Assembly (NCBI RefSeq): GCF_027270315.1
Contig: NZ_CP114413.1
Location: forward strand, 8,060,001-8,124,000
DNA length: 64,000 nt
Source of the DNA: Streptomyces cinnabarinus
Lineage (GTDB): Bacteria; Actinomycetota; Actinomycetes; Streptomycetales; Streptomycetaceae
Reading direction: 5' to 3'
Positions within the stretch are counted from its first letter, which is position 1. Each line of letters starts with the position of its first letter. A program made the translations under genes and the position numbers. Positions 14,529 to 22,373 of the stretch are shown one piece after another. Under the pieces are notes generated by a model, which did no database searches, was not told where the DNA came from, and was given only the letters and a program-made list of their open reading frames with translations.

Positions 14529-15971
14529 TCAGCTGGGCGGCATCTCGCTCGGCGCGGAGTCCAGACCGCTGCGCCGGTTCACCCAGGAGCCACGGGTGAA
14601 GTCCGGAACGGCGACCGGACGGCCGGCCGCGGCAAGGGACTTGACGCTCAGCGGGATCGGCGAGCACCACACCGCGCCGTCGTAGACGTCCATGTCCGGG
14701 ACGAGGCCGGCGCGCATCTGCTGCACCGTGCGCCACTGCAGGACGTAGTCCATCCCGCCGTGACCGCCGTTGTTGGCCGCGTCGTCGCCGATCTTCACCC
14801 ACAGCCAGTGGTCGAACTCCTTGCGGTAGGCGTCGAACGCCCGCCAGTTGTGACCGCTGTGGTCGGGCTCCAGATAGATCCGGCCGCCGCCCGCCGACAT
14901 CACCCCGGCGTAGTCCTCGAAGATCCCACGGCTGCCCGCCAGCGAGTTGATACGGCTGTACGGCCGGGGCGAGCTGACGTCGTGCTCGGCGCGGATCACC
15001 CGGCCCTGCGCGGTGTCGATCAGACAGGTGACGAGGTCACCGTTGATGTACGTCTCCTTCCAGCTCGGATGGGACTTGTCGACGAAACGCTCGCGGTAGT
15101 CGGCGAGACCGTGCGGCTCGGTGGCGGTCGCGCGCAGCGCCGTCATCCGGTCACCGCGGTTGATGTCCATCGCCGCCGCGATCGGGGCGAGTCCGTGCAT
15201 GGGGTAGAAGGACGCGGTGCTGCGGGTGTGCCACAACCTCCGCCAGGCGTCGGTGTAGTACGTGTCCGAGAACAGCAGCTCGCGCAGATCGTGCAGATAC
15301 CCGCCGTGGCCGTTGGTGACCTCGCCGAACAGCCCGTCGTGGGCCATCTTGAGCATCGCCAGCTCATTGCGGCCGTAGGAACAGTTCTCGGACAGGATCA
15401 GATGCCGACGGGTGCGCTCACTGGTGTCGACCAGATCCCACAGCTCCTCCAGCCGGGTGGCGACGGGCAGTTCGACGAGGACGTGCTTACCGGCGAGCAG
15501 TGCCGCGCGCCCCTGCTCGTAGTGGAACTCCCAGGGCGTGGCGATGTAGACGAGATCGATGTCGTCCCGGCGCAGCATGCGCGCACAGGCGTCGGCGGAC
15601 CCGCCGTACTCGACCGGGCGCGGATGCCCCTCGGCGACGAGCTTGTCGGCGGTGCGTCTGGCCCGTTCGGCGCGGATGTCACAGACGGCGGTCACGGTGC
15701 AGCCCGGAACGGCGGCCCACCCCGAGGCCATACCGTGCCCCCGGTTGCCGAGCCCGACGAGCCCGACGCGAACCGTGCGGTGCTCCCCGAACGGCACCCC
15801 GATCATCGACTTCTGCCCCGGCCGTCGCGAGGGCGTGCCTTCAACGGTCGGTGCTGCGGCGGGGGTTGGCGAGGCGGAGGCGGCCCCGGAACCCAGCCCG
15901 GCGACCACAGCACCGGAGGCCAGGGCCCCTCCCATGACGGTACGGCGTGAGACAGCAGCGTTTTCATGCAT
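14529..15971 (-). CDS. Tat-exported Gfo/Idh/MocA oxidoreductase, GH109-like glycosidase
   Basis: A 480-aa protein. SRRTVMGGALASGAVVAG at residues 8-25 is a twin-arginine signal, so it is exported folded with its cofactor. VGLVGLGNRG is the Rossmann NAD-binding motif, and ELPVAT matches the family's E-K-P position with Lys replaced by Leu/Pro context. The C-terminal GHGGMDYVLQWR and DMDVYDGAVWC are typical of GH109, the NAD-dependent alpha-N-acetylgalactosaminidase group. The sugar specificity cannot be read. It is 84 nt upstream of the metalloprotease gene on the same strand. Confidence 0.82.
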   Translation of the reverse strand: MHENAAVSRRTVMGGALASGAVVAGLGSGAASASPTPAAAPTVEGTPSRRPGQKSMIGVPFGEHRTVRVGLVGLGNRGHGMASGWAAVPGCTVTAVCDIRAERARRTADKLVAEGHPRPVEYGGSADACARMLRRDDIDLVYIATPWEFHYEQGRAALLAGKHVLVELPVATRLEELWDLVDTSERTRRHLILSENCSYGRNELAMLKMAHDGLFGEVTNGHGGYLHDLRELLFSDTYYTDAWRRLWHTRSTASFYPMHGLAPIAAAMDINRGDRMTALRATATEPHGLADYRERFVDKSHPSWKETYINGDLVTCLIDTAQGRVIRAEHDVSSPRPYSRINSLAGSRGIFEDYAGVMSAGGGRIYLEPDHSGHNWRAFDAYRKEFDHWLWVKIGDDAANNGGHGGMDYVLQWRTVQQMRAGLVPDMDVYDGAVWCSPIPLSVKSLAAAGRPVAVPDFTRGSWVNRRSGLDSAPSEMPPS

Positions 15972-16268
15972 GGCGCGGATCGCTCCCTAATGCGTGGCGG
16001 CCGGCTGCTCTTGCTGCCGCACGACTCTGTCCACGCGAGCGCCATGTGTCAATAGGTGCTTGAAAAGAAGGAGTTACGAGCAGAATCGAGCATGAACGGT
16101 GCAACTGGCCTGACGCCGCTGTAGCGTTGGCCGGGACACGTACGGAGTGGAACGTACGAGCCGCGTGTCGCTGAACGTATTTGCCTGAACGCGCAGTGTT
16201 GTCCGCGCCGGTAAGTCGCTACGGTCTGAGGCGAATTGGTACGGGACGTGCGTGAGCAAGGGGGCGCG
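15972..16268. other. Divergent intergenic region, 297 bp
   Basis: It separates the minus-strand GH109-like gene from the plus-strand NLR-like pair, so both promoters should lie here. I see a repeated CGTACG motif (two copies about 20 bp apart near 16140-16168) but no convincing -35/-10 pair, no ORF and no RNA gene. Confidence 0.5.
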
Positions 16269-16706
16269 ATGCTCGCGGAGACCTTGGTGGCACTGGCGGC
16301 GGCGGGTGGTGCGGCGGTGGTTCAGGCCGCGGGAACGGATGCGTGGGAGGGGCTGCGGTCCCGGCTGGCGCGCTGGTTCGGGCGCGGGAACGCCGAGTCG
16401 GAGAGCAGGGAACTGGAACGGCTGGATCGCAGCGCCGACGATCTCGCGACCCTCGATGACGGCGAGGCGACGCAGGTGAGAGTGCGTCAGGAGGCGGCCT
16501 GGCAGGCCCGTATCGAGGCGCTGTTGGAGAGCCTCGGAGACGGTGAGCGGGAACGCGCGGCGCAGGAGCTGCGGGCCCTGCTCGAAGAGACCGGCCGTAG
16601 GTCGGCCGGGGGAGAGGGGGTGCACCACAACACGTTCCACGGGAACACCGCGTTCCAAGTCGGCGATGGCAACAGGCAGGACAATCGCTTCGGCCCGCCG
16701 GCATGA
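16269..16706 (+). CDS. Short putative effector: hydrophobic N-terminus, helical domain, C-terminal amyloid-like motif
   Basis: A 145-aa protein starting at an ATG behind a GGGGG ribosome site. It opens with a small-residue hydrophobic stretch (about residues 5-21, LVALAAAGGAAVVQAAG), then a charged helical region to about 115. The tail has FHG (123-125), FQVGDGN (129-135) and NRF (139-141). FQVG resembles the core of RHIM-type amyloid motifs. The same pattern recurs at the N-terminus of the next gene, whose ATG overlaps this stop by 4 nt. The design matches bacterial Bell-type pore-forming effectors that carry an amyloid signalling motif. That assignment is inference; no experiment is known to me. 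Confidence 0.75.
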   Translation: MLAETLVALAAAGGAAVVQAAGTDAWEGLRSRLARWFGRGNAESESRELERLDRSADDLATLDDGEATQVRVRQEAAWQARIEALLESLGDGERERAAQELRALLEETGRRSAGGEGVHHNTFHGNTAFQVGDGNRQDNRFGPPA

Positions 16707-19700
16707 CCAGCCCCGCGGCGACGCCGTCCGGCAGCGGAGGGCCGGGCCATGTCTTCCACGGCCCCGCCCCCTTCCAGAGCGGTACGGGCAACGTCCAGTA
16801 CAACCGGTTCGTCTACCAGTGGCAGCCCGCGTACCGGATCGAGGACTTCCCCGCGGCGCCCCGCCGGATTCGGCATCGGGACCTCGCCGAGCAGCCCTCC
16901 CGGCTCCTGCGGGCAGGACACCAGGTGGTGTCCTTCACGGGGCGCAGCCCGGAACTGAACGAACTGGCACAGTGGCGCGACGACCCGGCGGAGCGCCTGG
17001 CCGTACGTCTGACGCACGGCCCCGGAGGACAGGGCAAGACGCGGCTGGCGGCACACTTCGCCGAACTCAGCCGCCGGGCACAGTGGTCGGTCTGGCAGGC
17101 GTCCGTCAACGAGGCCGGCGCGGATCCCCTCGACACCACCGCCCCCGGGCCCACCGCGCGCGGGGTACTGCTGGTGGTCGACTACGCCGAGCGCTGGCCC
17201 GTACCCGACCTGCGCAGGCTGCTGCGTGAACCGCTGCTGTACCGGGGCGGCTTCCCCGTGCGGGTGCTGCTGCTCGCCCGGCCGGCGGGGACCTGGTGGG
17301 ACAGCCTGGCGACGTGGCTCGACGACGAACTCGATGCCCGGGCGGACGCTCGACCGCTGTTGCCGCTGGCCGCCACCGTTCGGGGCGCCGGCCAGCTCTT
17401 CGAGCAGGCTCGTGACCGCTTCGCCGAACACCTCGGGCTGCCCCGCGACCAAGCGGTGTCGATCAGTCCACCGGCCGAGCTGGACATCGATGACGACTAT
17501 GCCCAGGTCCTGACCATCCACATGGCCGCCCTGGCCGCGGTCGACGCCCGGATCCACGGCGACCAAGCCCCCAGGGATCCCGCCCGGGCCTCCCTGTACC
17601 TCCTCAAGCGCGAGCGCGCCCACTGGTCAGCCCTGCACGAGCGGGAGTCCCACCCCCTGGGCACCACACCGATCGCCATGGGCCGGACCGTCCTGACGGC
17701 CACCCTCACCCGGCCATTGGCCCGGCAGCACGGCTGGACCGCCTTACGTCACGTGGGGCTAGCCGACTCCACCGAAGCGGCCAACACCCTCCTCGATGAT
17801 CACCAATACTGCTATCCCTCGGCCCGCCGGGACAGCGTCCTCGAACCGCTCTACCCCGACCGCCTCGGCGAGGACTTCCTGGGGCTGACCATCCCCGCCG
17901 AGGACCATCCCGTACCGGACGCCGTCACCGACGACTGGGCCCAGCACGCGGCCGAGCGTCTCCTCGCCGCCCCCGCCCAGCCGGTTCCCTGGACTCGCGA
18001 GGCCCTGATCGTGCTGATCGAGACCGCCCGTCGCTGGCCGCACATCGCGACCGGTCAGCTCTACCCCCTGCTCACGAGCCATCCTGAACTGGCCCTGCGG
18101 GCGGGCGGCGCGGCCCTTGCGGCGCTGGCCAACCTGGACGGCATCGATCCGGCGGTCCTGGAGGCGATCGAGCCCTGCCTGCCCGCGGAACGCCACACGG
18201 ACCTGGACATCGGCATCGCGACGGTCGTGTACCGGCTGGCTCATCATCGACTCGGTGCGACCCGGGATCCGGCGGAGCACGGACGGGTACGCGATCACCT
18301 GGCCCGGCGCCTTCATTACGCCGGGCTGCGGGCGGAGGCGCTCGTGGCCGCCGTGGACGCGCTGCGCGCCTGGCGCCACGTCGTACGGATCGATCCGGGG
18401 TACCGTCCCGGCTTGGCCAACTCTCTGTACGGGCTGGCGCTCCATCTTTCGGCGGTCGGCCGTTTCCAAGAGGCTCTGGCCGCATGTGAGGAGGCCGTCT
18501 CTCTCTTCAGAGTGGTGGCGGACGTCGACCCTGACGCCTATCAGGAAAATCTGGCCGCGGCGCTCGTCGAATGCGGCGGCCACATGTCCACCCTGGGCCG
18601 ATACCGGGAGGCTCTGCCGCTCATCGAGGAGGGTGTCGGCTGCTTTCGGGCACTGGCCGAGACGTACCCCAGCCTGCAGCTGAGCCTCGCGCGCGCACTC
18701 ATCAACCTCGGCAAGGACCTGTCGGAGCTGGGGCGTCACGAGGAAGCCCTCGCGGCCACGGAGGAGGCACTCGCTCTCTACCGGAGATCGGGCACCAATC
18801 CGGCCGCCCATGAACCCGACCTCGCGCTTCTGCTCACCAACCTCGGCAAGCAACTGTCCGAGCTCGGCCGACATGCGGAGGCCCTCGCCGCCACGGAGGA
18901 AGCAGTCGCTGTCTACCGGCGTCAGGCGGCGACCAACTTCGCTGCTCATGCCCCTGACCTGGCCCGGGCGCTGTCCAACCTCAGCTCGTACTTGTCGATG
19001 GCGGGCCGCAGGGAGGACGCCCTCGTTGCTGTCGAAGAGGCACTGGCCGTCTACCGGCCGCTGGTGGACGCGGACCCTACTGCCTTCACACCCCTTCTCG
19101 CGGTCTCGCTCTTCAATCTCAGCAAGTGTCAATCGGATCTGGGACGTGCCGCGGAGGCCGTGGCCGCGGCGGAGGAGGCGCTCGCGCTTCATCGAGAGCT
19201 GGCCGAGCTCATCCCTGCCGTTCATCGGTACTATGTGGCTTTCTCGCTTTCCAATCTCAGTAAGTTCCTGTCCGATCTGGGCCGTGATGAAGCGGCGCTG
19301 TCGGCCGCCGAGGAATCCGTCGCACTCTTTCGCGACCTGAGGGAAGCCACCCCGACCCTTTACGCGGCCGATCTGGCCCGTGCGTTGATCAACCTCAGCC
19401 GAGACCTGTCGGACTTCGGCCGTCATGAGGAGGCCCTGGCAGCCGTCGAGGAGGCGTTGAGCCTCTACCGGCCGCTTGCGGAAGCCAACCCTGGTGCTCA
19501 GCGGCCTGCCCTTGCTGTCGCCCACTCCCATCTGAGCCGGGTTCTCTCCGCGGCAGGCCGTGCGGAAGAGGCACTGGCCGCCGCTGCCGAGGCCGTGGAG
19601 ATCCAACGGACGCTCGCGGGGGTGACTCCGGCCGAACCTGCGTCCGGCCTCGCCGACTCACTCGTCACCTTCAGCTACCTCCTTTCGCAGCAGGGGCGCG

Positions 19701-20386
19701 ACGAGGAGGCCCTGCTCGCCACAGAAGAAGCCCTCTCCCACTATCGGCGGCTGGCGACGGCCGACCCCGCCGCGTACGAGCCCGACATGGCCGAAGTCCT
19801 TTCCAACCTCGCCATCGACCTGTCGACAGTGGATCGCCCCAGGGACGCTCTGGCGGCGTCGCAGGAGGCACTCCTGATTCACCGTCGGCTGGCCGAGGCC
19901 GGCCCCGGCGATTTCCCTGTGCCGGACGACGGCCTGGCCGAGGCGCTCGCCAATGTGGCCCACTATCTGTCGGCTGTCGGACGCTGGGAGGAAGCCGTCG
20001 CTCTTGCCGAGGAGGCTGTTAGCGCTCAACGAACCCTGACGGGTCCCGCCCATGCGTCGGATCTCGCTCGGTCACTGACCAACCTCAGCTACCTCTGCAC
20101 GAAAGCGGAGCGATATCACGAGGCTCTGGCCGCCACCGTAGAAGTGGTGTCGCTCCGTCGGCAGCTCGTGGCGGCCGAGGGTACGGACCACGAATTCGAC
20201 CTGGCCGAGTGCCTCGTCAATCTCGGCTACGACCTGTCGGCAGTCGGTCGCCACGAAGACGCGCTGGCCGCCACGGACGATGCACTCACCCTGTACCGAC
20301 GACTTCCCGACTGCGAGCCCGAACTGCGGGAGGCGGGGCAGCAGCGTGCCGAGATACGGCGGCGAATGGAGCCGGACGAGCCCTGA
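16703..20386 (+). CDS. NLR-like receptor: N-terminal amyloid-like motif, P-loop NTPase, 14 TPRs
   Basis: A 1227-aa protein. Residues 18-36 read FHG..., FQSGTGN (24-30) and NRF (34-36), the same pattern as the tail of the upstream protein. A STAND-type NTPase follows, with Walker A GPGGQGKT (106-113) and Walker B LLVVDYAE (156-163). From about 565 to 1215 there are about 14 TPR-like repeats of 44-45 residues with the consensus LARALxNLSxxLSxxGR and EEALAAxEEALxLYR. This is the sensor-NTPase-signalling architecture of NLR receptors, with TPRs in place of LRRs. Start is fixed by the ATGA overlap. The ligand is unknown. Confidence 0.82.
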   Translation: MTSPAATPSGSGGPGHVFHGPAPFQSGTGNVQYNRFVYQWQPAYRIEDFPAAPRRIRHRDLAEQPSRLLRAGHQVVSFTGRSPELNELAQWRDDPAERLAVRLTHGPGGQGKTRLAAHFAELSRRAQWSVWQASVNEAGADPLDTTAPGPTARGVLLVVDYAERWPVPDLRRLLREPLLYRGGFPVRVLLLARPAGTWWDSLATWLDDELDARADARPLLPLAATVRGAGQLFEQARDRFAEHLGLPRDQAVSISPPAELDIDDDYAQVLTIHMAALAAVDARIHGDQAPRDPARASLYLLKRERAHWSALHERESHPLGTTPIAMGRTVLTATLTRPLARQHGWTALRHVGLADSTEAANTLLDDHQYCYPSARRDSVLEPLYPDRLGEDFLGLTIPAEDHPVPDAVTDDWAQHAAERLLAAPAQPVPWTREALIVLIETARRWPHIATGQLYPLLTSHPELALRAGGAALAALANLDGIDPAVLEAIEPCLPAERHTDLDIGIATVVYRLAHHRLGATRDPAEHGRVRDHLARRLHYAGLRAEALVAAVDALRAWRHVVRIDPGYRPGLANSLYGLALHLSAVGRFQEALAACEEAVSLFRVVADVDPDAYQENLAAALVECGGHMSTLGRYREALPLIEEGVGCFRALAETYPSLQLSLARALINLGKDLSELGRHEEALAATEEALALYRRSGTNPAAHEPDLALLLTNLGKQLSELGRHAEALAATEEAVAVYRRQAATNFAAHAPDLARALSNLSSYLSMAGRREDALVAVEEALAVYRPLVDADPTAFTPLLAVSLFNLSKCQSDLGRAAEAVAAAEEALALHRELAELIPAVHRYYVAFSLSNLSKFLSDLGRDEAALSAAEESVALFRDLREATPTLYAADLARALINLSRDLSDFGRHEEALAAVEEALSLYRPLAEANPGAQRPALAVAHSHLSRVLSAAGRAEEALAAAAEAVEIQRTLAGVTPAEPASGLADSLVTFSYLLSQQGRDEEALLATEEALSHYRRLATADPAAYEPDMAEVLSNLAIDLSTVDRPRDALAASQEALLIHRRLAEAGPGDFPVPDDGLAEALANVAHYLSAVGRWEEAVALAEEAVSAQRTLTGPAHASDLARSLTNLSYLCTKAERYHEALAATVEVVSLRRQLVAAEGTDHEFDLAECLVNLGYDLSAVGRHEDALAATDDALTLYRRLPDCEPELREAGQQRAEIRRRMEPDEP

Positions 20387-20395
20387 GCCGCTGAC

Positions 20396-21145
20396 TCATT
20401 GGTCGGCGGCGCGCGAGAGTACGTCCGTGATCTGATGCCGGACCAGGTCTCGCGCGTCCGCGGAGAGTGCGCCGATATCCGTGCCCTCCACCGCCTGCAG
20501 GACCTCCTCCACGCCGGCGTCGTAAGCCGTGTTCGCCGTGAGGAACTCGTAGCCGTCGCGCACCGCCACGCGCAGTTGCCTCGTGCCGGCGGAGTCGGCG
20601 TGTACCGCGGTGGCGATGACGAAGGGCGGCGGGCCGCCGGGCTCGGCGTCTTCCTTGAAATAGCCGCTTGCCAGGGGGGGTTGCCAGGTGAGGCTGAGCA
20701 GGGTCGGGCGCTTTGCCAGGAGTTCGGTGAGGTCGGTTTCGTAGACGCCCGCCGCGTCGAGGACCGTGGCGCGGGCGTTCAGGACCTGGGCGGCGGGCAG
20801 GAGGCAGCGCAGGGTGCTGCCGACTATGTTGCCGCCGACCGTGGCGGCTCGGCGCACCGCGCCGGTGCCTATCGTCGAGGCCGCCCGGCGCAGGACCTCC
20901 GGGACGCGGTCGTCGATGCGGTGCAGGACCACCGCCGAGCCCAGCGTCTCCGGGCCGAGGACATTGGCCTCCGGGAGGTTGCGCAACGACATGGCCCGCT
21001 CGGGGAAGCCGTCGCGCTGGAACGTCGCCCACACGAGCGTCGCACCGCCGATCGGCAACGCCCCCTCGGCTGCGTGCTGTTGGACCTCGGACACGGACGT
21101 GGGCAGATGCAACAACACGGAGCGGCCTGCTTTCCCGATGGACAC
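20396..21145 (-). CDS. Stand-alone FAD-binding subunit of molybdopterin dehydrogenase type (CoxM/XdhB-like)
   Basis: A 249-aa protein with LPIGGATLVWATF and TVGGNIVGSTLRCLLPAAQVLNARATV, the two FAD-contacting motifs of the CO dehydrogenase medium subunit family, followed by a smaller C-terminal domain. Normally this subunit works with a 2Fe-2S subunit and a molybdenum subunit; neither is encoded in the window. It may serve a distant complex or have a separate flavin role. The GTG start has no clear ribosome site and could be wrong by some codons. It follows the LacI gene on the same strand by 83 nt. Confidence 0.75.
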   Translation of the reverse strand: MSIGKAGRSVLLHLPTSVSEVQQHAAEGALPIGGATLVWATFQRDGFPERAMSLRNLPEANVLGPETLGSAVVLHRIDDRVPEVLRRAASTIGTGAVRRAATVGGNIVGSTLRCLLPAAQVLNARATVLDAAGVYETDLTELLAKRPTLLSLTWQPPLASGYFKEDAEPGGPPPFVIATAVHADSAGTRQLRVAVRDGYEFLTANTAYDAGVEEVLQAVEGTDIGALSADARDLVRHQITDVLSRAADQ

Positions 21146-21228
21146 CGTTCAAACGCGTACCGCATTCTCCCCGCGCCACCGGGGGCGCATGCAGGGTTCA
21201 CGGATTCACTCCGCGCGCCCCTGAGGCA

Positions 21229-22293
21229 CTACGAACGCGCCGGGCCGCTGCTCCTGCGCACCACGAGTTCCACGGGCACCAACGACTCGACGCGCGGCGG
21301 ACCTTCGTACCCGTCGATCCGGTCCAGCAGCAGACGCAGCGACCGGGTGCCGATCTCGGCGAAGTCCGTGCGCACCGTCGTCAGCGGGGGCAGCAGATGC
21401 GCCGCCTCGGGAATGTCGTCGTAGCCGACCACGCTGACCTCGCCCGGTACCGTGCGCCCGGACTCGTGCAGCGCGTGCAGCAGGCCCAGGGCCATCTGGT
21501 CGTTGGAGGCGAACACCGCCGTCACGTCCGGGCGCCGGGCCAGCTCATGGCCCAGCTCGTAGCCCGAGTCCGCGCTCCAGTCACCGACGAGCGGTTCGGG
21601 GACCTCGGCCCCGTGCTCCAGCAGACACGCCCGCCAGCTCTCCAGGCGCCGATCGGCCGAACTCCAGCCGGTGGGGCCCGCGATGTGCCGGACGGTGGCG
21701 TGCCCGAGGCCCAGCAGGTGCTCGGTGGCCAGCCGGGCGCCGGTACGGGAGTCGCCGGTGACCATCAGCGTGTCGGCCTCCGGGCCGGTCTCCAGCACCA
21801 CCAGCGGTGTGTCGAGCCGGGTCTCCGCCAGCGCCCTGCCCACCCAGGCCTGCGGGGCGATGGCGATCACCCCGTCCGCGCCCTCCGCCGACAGCCGGTC
21901 CACGGCCTCGGTCACCGTGGCGGGGTCCGCCGTGTCCAGCGCGATCGAGCTGACCAGGTAACCGGCCTCCTGCGCCGCCGTGTTGATGGCGGTGAGGATG
22001 GACGCCGGGCCGTAGCGGGCGGCGTCGAAGGAGATCACACCGAGCATCCGGGTCCGCCCGCTGGCCAGTGAACGGGCGCTGCGGCTCGGCCGGTAGCCGA
22101 GGGCGCGCATCGCCTCGACGACCGCCTCCCGCGTCTCCGGCCGTACGGACGGATGCTCGTTCAGCACCCGGGAGACCGTCTGCTTGGACACCCCCGCCAG
22201 CCGGGCCACATCACCCATCACCGGACGCGAACCCGCGAAGGCCCGCTTGCTGCGCCCCCGGGGAACGGACGAACTGGCGGGGCTCGGGCTCAT
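21229..22293 (-). CDS. LacI-family repressor of the GH35/MFS operon
   Basis: A 354-aa regulator. The HTH reads MGDVARLAGVSKQTVSRVLN with the hinge helix RSARSLASG, and the rest is a periplasmic-binding-like sensor domain containing VFASNDQMALGLLHAL and VGYDDIPEA. About 20 extra residues precede the HTH. It lies 80 nt behind a beta-galactosidase gene and in the same direction as the MFS gene, so a galactoside is the likely inducer. The only good LacI-type operator nearby is the palindrome at 25983-26000 ahead of the MFS gene. An upstream ATG at 22359 has no ribosome site. Confidence 0.87.
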   Translation of the reverse strand: MSPSPASSSVPRGRSKRAFAGSRPVMGDVARLAGVSKQTVSRVLNEHPSVRPETREAVVEAMRALGYRPSRSARSLASGRTRMLGVISFDAARYGPASILTAINTAAQEAGYLVSSIALDTADPATVTEAVDRLSAEGADGVIAIAPQAWVGRALAETRLDTPLVVLETGPEADTLMVTGDSRTGARLATEHLLGLGHATVRHIAGPTGWSSADRRLESWRACLLEHGAEVPEPLVGDWSADSGYELGHELARRPDVTAVFASNDQMALGLLHALHESGRTVPGEVSVVGYDDIPEAAHLLPPLTTVRTDFAEIGTRSLRLLLDRIDGYEGPPRVESLVPVELVVRRSSGPARS

Positions 22294-22373
22294 GGTCGCG
22301 GTGTCCTCGGCGTCGGCATCGGCACGGCGGTCGCTCCCGCCCGGTCGGGACCACAGCATAGGCGGGGCGCCGA

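Noticed and set aside
14520..15950. A 476-codon open frame on the plus strand opposite the GH109-like gene
   Set aside because: Antisense; the minus strand has a Tat signal, a Rossmann motif and GH109 marks.
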